A DNA stretch of 64,000 bases from Lunularia cruciata (taxonomy: Eukaryota > Streptophyta > Marchantiopsida > Lunulariales > Lunulariaceae): the NCBI GenBank assembly GCA_948567375.1, contig OX419761.1:13270501-13334500 (forward strand), written 5' to 3'. Of the stretch, positions 24,791 to 36,455 are shown piece by piece. Below the pieces are notes generated by a model. The model was not told where the DNA came from. It searched no databases and worked only from the letters and a program-made list of their open reading frames with translations. A program made the translations under genes and the position numbers. Numbering within the stretch: position 1 is the stretch's first letter; each line of letters opens with the position of its first letter.

Positions 24791-26539
24791 ATTTGCTTTT
24801 CATGATCAAGACCTGCATTGAACACACTGATGGGATTTACTAGTAGAAGACCTTTAATAAGCAGGCTAAGAAGATTCCCTTTCATCTACACAAATTCTCA
24901 ATCCCTTTCATGTTTAAACTCATTAACGTATGTGACCATTCCTTCAAGAGCTAACAATAATCCTTATTCCTCCACTAGTTCTGAGGTAGTACCTAACAGG
25001 TCTATATTAATGAATTCATTGGTGTTCATATGAGGCTCTTAAAGTTCCCATAAGAACTTTATGGATAACCCATATAACTTTAATAGGTAATAACGGGAAA
25101 TGATAAAGAAAGAAAAAGTAATAGAAACTTTTTTGTCCACAACTATAAATTAGAGATTTTTTTTCTTATCTATTCCAAAACTGGAGAGTTTCCGTAAATC
25201 ATTTTAAACAATTTTCAATTATCTTCTTCCCACAATTTACATATATCCATAAGTTTATACGGAGAGCCTAAATCTCTTTTGAAGGGTAGACCTAGCTAAT
25301 CCTGTATAGACATCTCTTAAACCTACTAATATTTGACTGAACCTCTCTTGAAAAGATGGAGAGAGAGGACTAACTTGCGCGCGATCTCGTAGAGGTCAAC
25401 TTCTGCCAACGGGAGCCAAGAAGATATAACTTGTGGCGGTAAGGTGGTATGGTGACAACAATGACATTTCGAGAACTAAACATAGAAAAATGTACCCTGA
25501 GTTTCTATCAAGATGGCACGCAACACGCATGACTTCTTTTGAGGGTTTGGAGTTTTATAACTTGACGTTAAATCTGTATGTTTCGGGTCACACGGGAATT
25601 TCCTTTTGTTGTCCGTGTAATGTACACAAGGATATAATTGTTTAGTTATTTCATTCGTTCTCTCCACTTTGTAGGAGAATGAAAATTTACTTATATAAGA
25701 TTTGAAACTACTCAACATCACAAGGAATCCTTGAAATCGATTGTATCAACTTCTGGGATTTGTGACCGGGACTGAATATGGAGGAAGGGCGATCGGGAGA
25801 GGAGATAGAGAAGGACGTGAAGGAATTCCTCCATTTTGAAGTATACATTAGTTATAAGCAAATCTTTGATTTTCTATATTTTTATTTTTATTTAATTGAT
25901 ATTAAAAAAAATATTTAATTAAAGTAGATGTGACTATATATGGACCTTTTTAAGGTTTGGAGTGATTACTTTGAGTTTAGTACAAGAGAAATTTATTAGC
26001 TTTGTTTCAAATCTTGTGATTTTCATACAATCGTCTTCATCGTATCTCATTGGAACCAAGTTTGAACAGTATAGGGATATGAAATAGAAACTATAAAGGT
26101 TTATAAGTTTTAGGGTTTAGAAAGTTAATATTTTCTGATGTGAAGTGGGATGTAAGTGGATTGTGGTTTACATAAATGGAGCATAGCATGGAGAGATATA
26201 AAATGGCGATTTATATTTATTATACTTATTTTGTGCTGGCCATGGCTTGATTTCCTCATATGGGGTTACACTACCTGATGTGTTATATAATTTTTATCTT
26301 ATAAGGAATAAAGATACACAAAGGGTTTGAAAATAAAAATTGTGATAAGCTTGTGTCACATCCAAAGGATGCCTCCAATAATCATATGTGTATGACCATA
26401 TGCGAAGGAAAAGCTGATATGGAGCACTATTATTAAGGATACAAAATCAAAAAGAATTGTCTCATTTTCTCCTCAAATCACTCATTCCTATCTTATACAA
26501 AAGCTTTCCAAAGTAGCCCATGAGGGAAACTTCACCCAT

Positions 26540-29500
26540 ATGCTCGACATGTATGTGAATGCAGAATCTCTATTGGCAAACTTACTGCTGGATAGAACAG
26601 CTGTAGGGCAACACACTGATTGTCCCGTTATCATGGTGGGTTATGACCTCGGAGGACTCGTTATCAAAGAAACATGCAATCAAGCTTCAAATTCACGAGA
26701 TAACGGGGGAGTGAGGAAGTTCCTATCTACACATCACACCAGAGTCAGTAGAACATTGGGGAACCAGAGCAATGAAAGCAGCAGGTTCACATACTTGCTT
26801 AGTTATAGACAAACTGGAAGATTGGCCCACGAGTTTTCGAGGCGGAAGGAGGTATACAAGAGGACAGTACATGCAGCTCACGGGTCACATGGACCTCAGC
26901 GAGTAAGTTGAGGTGGCAAGCTCAAGGTTACAAATGTACGCTTCACGTGGTTCTCAATGATTTCTGAGTAGGACGTATGAATTTGAAAGTGTATTCTTAA
27001 AAATCAGTTCAAAACTCAAGCTCTGCGTATTCAGCCTACCCTTGTCACCATAATCCGATCTAGCTTTGAACGTTTGTGTATCACCCATCTTTGCAGAATG
27101 ATAGCTATCGCATATCTGAAGCATCTGCGGGGCGTGATGCAGATGCAGGCGGAGTTATGATGTTCCCCGTCGACAGTAAGCACATTACTAGACCAGAGAG
27201 TGAACAGTCTTCAAGATTCCAATTCGTGGAAGACTTCATTAGAGATATTCTGTCCAAATTCTTGAAGGAATCCAAACCCAAACTAGATTTCAGAGAAGAC
27301 AAAAGGTATGCAGCAGATAAAGTTAAATTGCACTTGCAGTCTCATAAATCCGTCGTTCGTTTTGGTAAGCCTGGAACAGGCAAGTCCAGTCTCGCAAGAT
27401 ATGTTGCTCTCCAGCACCAGAGTGCAGAGGAGGTGGATGCTCCCTTTGGGAACGGTTGCCATTGCGTTTAGTGTGGGCGGACTGCAGATACTGAGAGCAT
27501 GAAAGGGAACTTATTGCAAAGTTTGAGAGGGGATTCTGGAGGCCCCAGTTTGCAGGACTCCATGACGCTGAAGGATCATTTTAATCGTCGGGATACATTT
27601 GTAATTTTGGATGATGTCTGGGATTCTTCTCATGTGCAGGAACTTATTAGGCTGGTGGATGGGGAAAATGTGAAGTATCGTCGGACGAGCCAAATCGAGA
27701 GCAACTTTTTAGCATCGCCCGATTTTGTTAGATGTAGGATGGAAGATATCAGCATGAGCAGCGCTCAGGATATTGTATTGAAGAATTTCTCAGAGGAGCA
27801 CAATTATGAGTTCGAAAGTTTACCTGAAGAGGTCAAGGTAATTCTGAGCGATTTCTCAGGCGTGAGCACATCTGCCTTGCCATCCGATGAGTTGTTACCC
27901 AGTTGAATATAATCTGACAAGTGATATACCTATTTTAGATTTTCTATCATGCTTAGTTCCCAAATTCTGTGTTATTGGAAATTTGAAAACGTTATGAAGG
28001 AGATTATCAAAGCAATTGACTACCACCCGCTCGCATTGGCGGCTTTAGGTACGGCAGTAACAATAGCGTGGGTAAACAAAGAGATGAATGGTCTAAAATG
28101 CAATGGCACATCGATATGTATCTGAAGGACGACGACGCGAACAACGAGACCAATAGCATTTGGGGTTAGATATCCGAAAGGAGTCAATGCAGCATTGAAA
28201 TATGCCATAGATCTCTTAGCAGAAGGGGACAAGCCAGAGACGTTCGAGTTGTTGTGCCTGATACCTACCTTCGAAGGCCCCGACGTCCCTGTCAGAGTAA
28301 TTGAACTCTTGCCCTCTGGACTGGTACAAGGAGGGGTACATGTAGACAGTTGAAGAGATATGACTATCTGTATGCATGGTTGGAGACAGCGGTACATCAA
28401 TGTCTATCGAATAAGAAAAGCGATAAACATCAAGCAAAACTTCTCTAAGATACCAGTCTTATCAGATTTGGATGTGGATCTTCCGATACCTCAGAATGGA
28501 TATGCAACGCGCGATATCGTGATGGCTCAAGGTCTGTGGATAGTGTAGGGGGTCCCAGAAGTGACCAGGATGTTTAATCCCAACAGACTTCCGCCTGAGA
28601 TTCGTCGGATGCCCGTCAAAACAATCCAGAAGTACAGGGAGTGCGTACTTCAGTATTTGCCTGTCTTTGCCTGTCCCGTCGTCCCCGGGAAATTGCATCA
28701 ATTGACGTATGAAGTAAGCACTTCATAGCGAAACTGAATCGCTAACCCTCGGATGAATAGCGCTAATGAATATGAAGATAATCATATTCATTGGTACGTA
28801 TTTATTATGATGAAATCTTGTCATGATTCAGTTGTTTCACCCCTTGATGCCAGCATGTAGTTTTATCTTGTGCTCTGTGTTTCTTTTAAAGAGTGCTCGG
28901 AAAATGCTTAGAATACTCAAAACTGCCACAGTGCAGTAATTCCTGCTTGCGCTGACTGTTTCCAAATTCTCGCAGATATTCTTCTATCTTGCTTTCCATG
29001 GGGAGCTGGAAACTAGATTGGTCTACAAACTTCTATGGACTGGAAATGAACTTTTGGTTCCTAGTAGTAACCATGTTCTTCATGGATCTGTTCTTATCAG
29101 GCGATTGGACGAAGTCGAGGAGGTTCCACATTCTTTTATTCCGGTGTGTCTACGAATGCCTATTTTCTCTGTTCACGAAATAGGAGGAACCAGAGGTGGA
29201 TTCAGAACCTTGATTGAAGGTGTAAAAGGTACTTCTGAGTATCGCGCCCAACGCGAGGTTCCAACTTTGCAAGGAAGCGATGAAGGGTTTGAAGGCTTTT
29301 TGAAACACCTTGAGACCATCTCCCAGATGGAAAATTTCGAATCCAATCCGCCAGAAAGTCTCGACATTTGTTCTAGAACGAACTTGGCTTCTGCTGCCGA
29401 GCGGAAATTCCCCGGAGCTCTGGAAAGTTTGGCTAGCAAGCTGATTTCTTTTAGTGATGTATATGCAGTCCAGTTTCAAGTATTAGAACACCTTGGGTTC

Positions 29501-29820
29501 ATTTCCATGACAAGCAGTAGCGAGAACTACTGGTGCCACGACTCCTTCAAAAGCTTTCCTCCTGACAGCGAGCAGATCAAGCAACTTGGCCATGATAAGA
29601 AGTTTTACTTCCCAGGAAGAGCCACTGGTTCTCTTTCTATCTCAGAAATCCATGGTGTTGTTTCTGCCTTGAGCAAGAAGACAATGATTGAAGCAACCCA
29701 TCCTCATCATCAGAGATTGAAGACTACGACTTCATCGCTATCATGGAATACATAGCTACACGAACACTCGATCTTCTGGTGAGGGGAGATAAGACGTACA
29801 GCTCAATACACTTGAGAATG
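26540..29820 (+). pseudogene. Broken alpha/beta-hydrolase NB-ARC (HNL-type NLR) gene
   Basis: Remnant of an intracellular immune receptor. Recognisable parts in order: a hydrolase-like segment with elbow GYDLGGLVIKE (26639-26671); a probable intron (donor gtaagt near 26900, acceptor ttgcag at 27096); NB-ARC with P-loop GKPGTGKSSLARYVA (27364 on), kinase-2 FVILDDVWD (about 27598-27627), an RNBS-B-like TSQIESNFLASPDFVR, a GLPL equivalent HPLALAALG (28024 on), then a winged-helix-like stretch (about 28170-28350). Breaks: an in-frame stop at 27469-27471, a stop after about 27903, frame changes near 28060-28150, and another stop at about 28352. A further exon follows at 28976. The alpha/beta-hydrolase plus NB-ARC combination (HNL) is known from liverworts. 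No LRRs could be recognised. The elbow has Asp where a hydrolase has Ser. Confidence 0.75.
28976..29755 (+). pseudogene. Long unassigned exon downstream of the NB-ARC remnant
   Basis: A clean acceptor (tctcgcag, ending 28975) opens a frame of 259 codons that begins IFFYLAFHGELETRLVYKLL. A donor-like tatgaa|gtaagc near 28711 could join it to the NLR remnant. The frame is mixed polar/hydrophobic without LRRs, a transmembrane segment or any motif I can name. It ends at 29755, but a different frame just after about 29690 reads EIEDYDFIAIMEYIATRTLD, which suggests a late frameshift. It may be the C-terminal part of the HNL-type gene or a separate decayed gene. Confidence 0.45.
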
Positions 29821-30481
29821 TGTGTGGTCTGGCTTTGGAGGACTTAGAGGTTTACTCTTTAGAGAAAGAGAGGACAACACAGCTTTCGGTATTGGTAGTC
29901 ATATAACACCATTCGTCCAAAAATGATACTGGTGACGTGATTTCTTCGATACCAAATTTTAAGGAGAAATGGGTATCCTTCTGGAAACAAATAGGGGTTG
30001 AGCATGGTCTGCGTGTACCCGGGTCAAATGCTTGACATTGTCATTCCGTGCAACGCCCTACACGTATGCACTCTGCTAATCAGGTACATATGCGTAGCAG
30101 ATTTTCCGATTTTACCAACTCTAGATCATGTAACCATTTCTTACTACATCCCAGTTCCGGGGGTACAAGAATAGTTCGTCCGGTAATAGAGATGATATAC
30201 TTTTGAATTGAATTCATCTCAATCAATCTGCGAGAATATTTGGGTTCAGAGTGGAGTGGCATTGCACAGAAAAAGAAGTATGATAGAAAGTAAATGCTTG
30301 GACTAATCAACTTACTCATTTACTATGGACTCCACATAGTCTATCCCCTTGTTTCAAAGTAGATTCTCATATTTTGTAATATATTTTAGACAGCAAGGTA
30401 CATTGCTCTAGAAAGAGTATTTACTAGTGCTATCCATAGGAGAGCAATCACTCTAGGTGATGCTTCTTTGGATGCTCAAGT
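29821..30481. other. Intergenic spacer before the retroelement nest
   Basis: No gene, RNA or clear repeat was seen. It separates the decayed NLR from the mobile-element block. Confidence 0.4.
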
Positions 30482-30534
30482 AATTTGTAGACCTTACTAC
30501 TTACATAGCTAGGATATCTTAGGTACTATAGGGC

Positions 30535-30665
30535 AAATTTCTCATATAGTACTATTGGAGCCTAGCCCCATTCTACCTATTTTGTCTCTTCCTTGTCGGG
30601 TTTGATGGACAAACCGGACATCAAACCCTATCCTTCTTGTGTTCTATGTGGTTGCCTTCTCTCTC
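30535..30665 (+). repeat. Dispersed hairpin-repeat, copy 3, with a remodelled stem
   Basis: Shares the flanking blocks of the copies at 23275 and 57840 (gggcaaatttctcatatag, 'ctattggagcctagccccat', then 'atccttcttgtgttct'). Its hairpin differs: gggtttgatg (30598-30607) pairs exactly with catcaaaccc (30619-30628) around 11 bases. A stem is kept while its sequence changes. It ends just before the family B LTR-like sequence at 30682. Confidence 0.65.
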
Positions 30666-30681
30666 GCTCTTGTTTCAAAGT

Positions 30682-31726
30682 TGTAATGCCATTTGTAGCG
30701 TCGAACCTAGATTGCTCGGACTTTAGAGTAGTAGTGGTGGTAGTCAGAGTATTTTGACAGTTATTCATAGATTACTTATTGATGGTTAAATTTCATATTC
30801 AGTGTATTGATTACATGGTGGGGTCCACAATCACTTGCATAGTTTGCACCATCGGATGTGCTATTAGCAAATTTGTTAGAGTTGGAGACTGGAGGGTATA
30901 CTTTTGAAATGCAGTTCCAAAGAGCTCACTTCTTTGATGTTAAGCCTTCGAGTTTTTGGCTATCATGGATAGAGGCCAGCGAGCATCACATGGAATCTTT
31001 TAGTTAGAGTAGATGTGGCTTGATTGTAGATAATGCACAATTTTTGGTAGATTATTGAGTGATAGATTAAACATTGATTTGATTGAGTATGATTTGAGTT
31101 GTGAACAAATTGATTACATCAAAGAAGTGAGCTCAAGGGGAAATCAAGTGCCAAATTGAGGGTTTTAGTGGTATCTCCAAGCCTTACTGATTTTTGGTAG
31201 CTCAATCAAGGTTCAAATTTTCCCTAGGAGTGATAGTGTGCAAAAGCTCTTTGAATTAATGTAGATTTGGCAATGAGATTTGAAGAGAGTTCGAAACGGC
31301 AAGAAGAAATGCTTCAATCAAATTAGTAATTGATCTGTCATTCAATAATCTACCAACAATTATGCACTTATTACAATCAAACCAAACCCACTCTAGCTAA
31401 CGGACTCCAGATGACATTGGCTTTCTATCCACTCTAGCCAAGAACTCAAAGACTCAACATCAAAGAAATAAGCTCTTTGGAGATGCACTTCCAAGGTAAA
31501 CCTCTAAGTTTAGCCTAGATCTCCAACCTTAACAATCTCGTTGAGTGCACACCCGACGGTGTGAATGGTGCAAGTGATGATAGGCCCCACCATGTAGTTA
31601 GTACCCCAAACAAGAAATTTGACTATCAACAAATAGTCTATGAGTAACCACCAAAATACCTCTGACCACCAACACTACTACTCCAAAGTCCAAGCAATCT
31701 AGGTATGACACTACAAATGGCATGAC
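30682..31726. repeat. Long inverted repeat inside the family B LTR-like sequence
   Basis: The first about 400 bp (30682-31100) recurs as an inverted, diverged copy ending at 31726, with about 200 bp between the arms. For example, ttctttgatgttaagcctt on the left matches the reverse complement of sequence near 31455, and gccatttgtag matches the reverse complement of ctacaaatggc (31711-31721). The copy at 60840 lacks the inverted arm, so it was gained here. Confidence 0.75.
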
Positions 31727-31917
31727 AATTGCAAGGCATAGGGCTACAAGAGGCTATGATGGCATAGAAGGACCAACAAGCCAACTTGTTGGCATGAGGC
31801 TAGCTAATTTAGAATAGTTTTTGGTCATTGTTTGGAAAATCTACCCACCTTGCTAGATTATGTGTTAAAAGGTTTGACCCCTAGATCTCTAGTTTCCATT
31901 GGTGCCCTAGCCAATCG

Positions 31918-32103
31918 GTCCACCTTCACTTGTTGTCTTAATGATTGTTCCACTAATATCTATACACATGTAACTTGGGCTAAAAGAGACAATTTGATCC
32001 ATTCTTGTTGGTCCACCTTCACTTGTTGTCTTAATGATTGTTCCACTAATATCTATACACATGTAACTTGGGCTAAAAGAGACAATTTGATCCATTCTTG
32101 TTG
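31918..32103. repeat. Exact tandem duplication, 93 bp x 2
   Basis: Two copies of a 93 bp unit beginning gtccaccttcacttgttgtc, at 31918 and 32011, with no difference that I can see. The corresponding sequence at about 62040 is single copy. Identity between copies in an otherwise diverged element points to a recent event. The duplication opens a repeated 31-residue frame that is not a real protein. Confidence 0.85.
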
Positions 32104-32591
32104 ATCCTGGTAGCTTAGGAAGTAGATAATTTCTATTATGTCAAATGGTGGTAGAGTCAATCTAATGTTGATTTATGAGATGGAGTGTTTTTATTTAAAT
32201 TTCTTGTGATTGAACCCCCTCCATTCTCTACCTCCTCTTTTTGCATCACGTTTGTGTGAGGTGCCTTGACTTTAGAGCATTGGTGCTTTGGTGTGTTCTT
32301 GGTAGTGAGGTTGGAGTGATGACCAATCATACTACCTTTGTTCCTCTTTGGTGAGGTAGGAAGTGATGACCTATAGACCATGAGAGTGTATGTTGTAATG
32401 GCAGGTTATAGGTTATACTTTCTTCTAGTGTAGTTGTCATAGTTAAAGCTACATTATTAGGTGATGTTTGATTGATACGTTGGCACTTGGTGTTGATTCT
32501 TGGTGGGGTACTTGCATTGGTTATGGTTACGGGTTTCAATTTTTGGTTACTTTGGGGATTACACGAGAGAGTTCTTTGGGGATTCCGGAAA

Positions 32592-33335
32592 TCTAATACC
32601 AAGAGCTAGCCATATGATCTAGATGTGAAATTTGGTTTGGTAACATCTAGAATGATGTTATACATGATGGTCAAAATAGATCATATAGAAGTATCACCAA
32701 AAGAGTACTTCTACTAATAAAGCAAACACCAAAATAGACTTGAGAACCTTAGAACCAATAGCTACATATATGATTTAAAGGTGAGAATTGGGTTGGTAAC
32801 ATCTGGAAGGATGTTACGCAAATGGACTAAACAGATTAGAAAGAGGTATCACCAAAAGGGGACTTCTACTAATAGAGTAAGAATCAAAATATGCCTGAAA
32901 TCTTTGAAGGCAATTTTGGATGCCTAAACGGATGAATTAGGCCTCAAAAATGTGCAAATTCCCCCCCTCCCTTCTCTTCCATAAAGGGAAAGGCTTGCCT
33001 TCCCTCCCCTTGGTTTGTCTTGTCAAGAGCTTTCCAATGATACCTTACGTAATTCTGAGACTCCTACAAGAAGATTCCCTAAAAGATTCCCTCCGGTCAA
33101 AGCTTGTTTGACCAACCAGATACGACCTAGACCAACATGTCACCCATCCAAGTAAGTAATCCAAGGGTGGAGCTTGTTGACATGTCACCTATTTGTGTGC
33201 CTAATCCTATGGTGGAGCTTCCTTGGAGGAGATCCTCTTTGGCTATATAATAAAGATAAGGTGCTCCTTTGGGGCACCAAATGTTTGAGTGTATAATTTA
33301 TGTTTTCTCTCTTCTCTTGCACTCAAAATATTACA
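32592..33335 (+). repeat. 5' LTR of the family A chromovirus
   Basis: 744 bp, matching 38105-38845 along its full length. It opens with tctaatacc (the partner has tgtaatacc) and closes with ttaca. It contains an internal direct repeat of about 156 bp period: accaagagctagccatatgat near 32598 and accaatagctacatatatgat near 32754. A TATA-like element lies in the last 100 bp. Confidence 0.9.
33244..33250 (+). promoter_or_regulatory. TATA-like box in the 5' LTR
   Basis: tatataa about 90 bp before the LTR end, in the context ggctatataataaag. This position fits the U3/R junction of a plant LTR. The 3' LTR has tataaaa at the equivalent place. Confidence 0.5.
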
Positions 33336-33336
33336 A

Positions 33337-33347
33337 TGATATCAGAG
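33337..33347 (+). promoter_or_regulatory. Primer-binding site, initiator-tRNA-Met type
   Basis: tgatatcagag directly follows the 5' LTR. It differs by one base from tggtatcagag, the site complementary to the 3' end of initiator methionine tRNA that is used by most plant gypsy elements. Confidence 0.75.
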
Positions 33348-33469
33348 TAAGTGTCTTAGTCCAAGAGAGTGGATCACCCTTCTTGGAAGAGCACGAACTA
33401 CTAAAATTGAGTAATCTGAGGTGGAGAACATAAAGTAATTGCTAGGAAGGACTTTAGAGAGCGGATGGG

Positions 33470-34930
33470 ATGGATGCACCGGGAGGACAAGTTCCCGCAC
33501 CTAGCTTTCCATTCTAGATCAAGGTTATGTACATCCAACGTGAGCAAATGAGTGTATTGCTAGTTTATCACTTCGGGGCTGAATTCATGGACAGGGTGAT
33601 GAACTCACCAAACCCGGTGATTTTACCTGTGGTGATATATGACAAAGAGTGGGATTTGACAATCTACATTCTATTATGATTATATGGACTTGAATGTCCC
33701 AAATCTTCTCCCTTTCAACACTCAAGTAGAAATCCATTATCTAGTGAGACCAAAAGTGATGTTTAGAGATTTTGTGGTTAAAAATTTTTGCGAGGAGTAT
33801 TATCAACGAGTGATAGCTTCTAAGATCCCAATGGAAGTTTTGATAATTTGTACGCCTTCCAGAGTGATCATATTGACTCTGTATTGAAGTAGACATTAGC
33901 AATTGAATTTTGCATGAACCATGGACCCGTAATTGCAAGAGCTGGTGCAAGGAATGCAAGGGATGTTGAATGAATTCTGAGAGATTAAGATGACGATGGA
34001 GTCATTACAAAGTCAAGTGCAGATCCTCAGGAATGATCAAGCCATGCAAGAAGAAGAGTTGTCTCAAAACCGAATACCTATGACTAAAAAACTTGGAGAG
34101 GCACCTGTGCTTACAAACCCTATCAACGATGAAGCCACATTGCTACTCCGGATGAAGAAGACCTGCAACATCAAGCCTTACAAGGTGCAGCGTATGATGG
34201 GAGTAGTGGAAAATTAGATCTCGAGAATGAATTGATATTTCTGATTGTTCTCAATAGAGATCACAAAGCATGCTGTAGGTGTGTTTGCATGTGGGTGCTT
34301 GACCAATAAAGCACTCACATGGTATGATGCTTGGGAACAATCCATGTTGGTAGAGAGAAGGGAGGTCACGTAGACAACAATGCAAGAAGGATTGTTGAAG
34401 AATTTCTAATTGGTGGATTTTGTGCAGATGGCTCAAACCCGACTATGGAGATTGAGACATAAGAACAGCATACAAGAGTATGTGGAGGCACTTCTGGATC
34501 TACAAGTCGCAATAACCAACATGAGTCTAGTAAAGGCTCTTAACAATTTCAAACGAGGGTTAAAGGAGCGGATTTGCCAAGAAGTTATGGTGCAAAATCC
34601 TTGCACAGTATTTGAAGCCATTGCTTGTGCACATAAAATAGCAAGAGCATTCGGTGGAGGTGAAGGATTAGTTCTACCTAAACATTATTGGGTAGAAATA
34701 TCACACATAGGTGGACCAATACCGATGGAATTGTGCAACCTTTGATTTCAAGATCAAGGAACACGACCGATTCAAGGAGAGCGTGGACGGGTAGAAGAAC
34801 AAAGAGATGGAGTCCCACAAGGAGAAGGAACTCCAAGAGAACAACATTATTACAATTGTGGTCGTATTGTGCACATATCTACCAATTGCGCACTCGTTTC
34901 CCTAGAGGCCCTTGGCCTTCATACAGGTGA
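33470..34930 (+). pseudogene. Chromovirus gag remnant
   Basis: Broken frames over this stretch carry gag capsid features: QTRLWRLRHKNSIQEYVEAL and LVKALNNFKRGLKERICQEV (34428-34590), followed by a zinc-knuckle relic at about 34845-34889 reading YNCGRIVHISTNC. The first knuckle cysteine is replaced by tyrosine, so CX2CX4HX4C is incomplete. Several stops interrupt the frame. Confidence 0.75.
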
Positions 34931-35097
34931 TCTTTGAACAACATGGAAAGGCACATTGAAGAGGAGGTGGAAATCACTTTGGAAAACAAAGATCACTAGT
35001 AAATGTACCTTGTGGTCTTACTGGCTCAATAAGGAAGCAGTGAAGCAAGGGAAGGAAGAAGACTAATGTGCAAAGATCCTGAAAGGCAACCTCACAA

Positions 35098-35433
35098 TTG
35101 ATAATCATGAATGGAGTCCTAGAAGGCAATCAAGTGAGAGTATTAATTGATCCAAGAGCAACAAAGAATTTTTTATCTTGCTCTGTTGCAATAAGCTTGG
35201 GAATTGATCTAGAGAGAGATGGGAGTGAAGAAGTAGAGTTACCTAACGGGCAAACAAAGAGGATTGAATCATTATCTAGACGGGTAACACTCTCTGTAGG
35301 AGAATATCAAGAAGCAATTGAATGGCAAGTGATACAATTAGCTCGTTATGATGCAATCTTAGGCATGCCATGGATGGAGCATTACAACCCTATGGTAGAT
35401 TGGATGAAGAAAGTAGTGAAAACCCACCAATGA
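35098..35433 (+). pseudogene. Chromovirus aspartic protease remnant
   Basis: A frame of about 111 codons with retropepsin features: VLIDPRATKNFLS where the active-site loop normally reads DSGAT, then LGIDLE and YDAILGMPWM. The catalytic Asp is kept, but the next two residues, Ser-Gly, are replaced by Pro-Arg, which should abolish activity. Confidence 0.75.
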
Positions 35434-35600
35434 TCAATCATTGGGGTTAAAAGAAAAATCACACATGTAGGAATTGCCTCTATATGTCATAAGGACGGCA
35501 ATTGTCTATAAGGCCAATAGATGTTTCATGGGTTTAATAAGAGAAACCTAGAGTGCACAACTTGATGGACAAATTCCTGAGAAATTGAAGGTTATGGTGG

Positions 35601-36455
35601 ATGAATTTCAAGATGTCTTTTAGGATGATCTACCCTCAGGATTACCACCAAAAAGGAGAGTGGATCATAAAATTGAGATACTCTCAAGGAAGACACCTCC
35701 TTGTAAGGCCCCATATTGCCTATCACCTCATGAGTTGGAGGAGTGTAAGACTCAAATTGAAGAGATGTTATAGAAGGGGTTCAACCAACCTAGTGTATCA
35801 CTGTATGGGGCTCCTATCTTGTTTGTGAAGAAGAAGGACAATACAATGCACATGTGCATTGACTATCGAGATCTCAATCAACAAACAGTGAAAAACAAAT
35901 ACCCCTTACCTCGCATGGATGACCTGTTTGATCAACTCCATGGAGCAAGATACTTCACCAAATTGGACTTATGGAGTGGTTACAATCAAATCCAAATTGC
36001 AGAGTAGGATGTGTACAAAACTGCCTTTCAAACCAGGTATGGCCACTTCGTGTATCTTGTGATGCCTTTTGGCCTCACCAATGCACCTATCACTTTCATG
36101 AATCTAATGCATGACATATTTCATCCATATTTGAATAAGTTTGATCGTCTTCTTGGATGATATCTTAGTATACAGTAGCACAATGACAAAACACAAACAA
36201 CATCTATGAGAGGTCCTCTAGATTCTAAGACAGAATCTATTGTACGCCAAAATCTCAAAGTGTGAGTTTGGCAAGTCTGAAGTAGACTACTTGGGACATA
36301 GAGTAATTGTAGAGGGCATTCAAGTACTGACGGATAAAATAGAGATCATTCAAAAATGGAGTGCCCTAAAAGACCAGACTCAACTCAAGAGCTTCTTGGG
36401 GTTGACAGAATTCTATTGTAGATTTGTCAAGGACTTCTCCAAGGTTGCATAGCCT
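35601..36455 (+). pseudogene. Chromovirus reverse transcriptase remnant
   Basis: Typical gypsy RT motifs in several frames: [47 protein letters not shown] (35819-36000), FGLTNAP, then the FLDD catalytic box at 36150-36161, and the thumb-side YAKISKCEFG (36240) and SFLGLTEFY. A stop at 36006-36008 and at least one frameshift before FLDD break it. Confidence 0.9.

Larger units (their letters stand above)
22901..26530. other. AT-rich intergenic region with repeat debris
   Basis: No gene supported. It contains the best-preserved copy of the dispersed hairpin repeat (about 23275-23405), a degenerate two-copy tandem block just after it, and a long AT microsatellite at about 24727-24790. Frames are short and motif-free. 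Confidence 0.45.
30682..32591 (+). mobile_element. Family B retroelement copy 1, 5' part (LTR-like plus leader)
   Basis: Homologous to 60840-62220 throughout most of its length: the same start (tgt..tg/cgacatttgta), the phrase acttctttgatgttaagc, and the shared end block 'ggtgccctagcc' followed by 'caccttcac'. The repeated start beginning TGT, and its occurrence beside a gag-bearing region, suggest an LTR of about 1.2 kb followed by the internal leader, but no matching 3' LTR was found, so the boundaries are provisional. The element is interrupted at 32591 by the chromovirus and resumes at 38846. Confidence 0.65.

Noticed and set aside
31832-32104. 90-codon frame with a repeated 31-residue unit
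   Set aside because: Created by the 93 bp tandem duplication in retroelement leader DNA.
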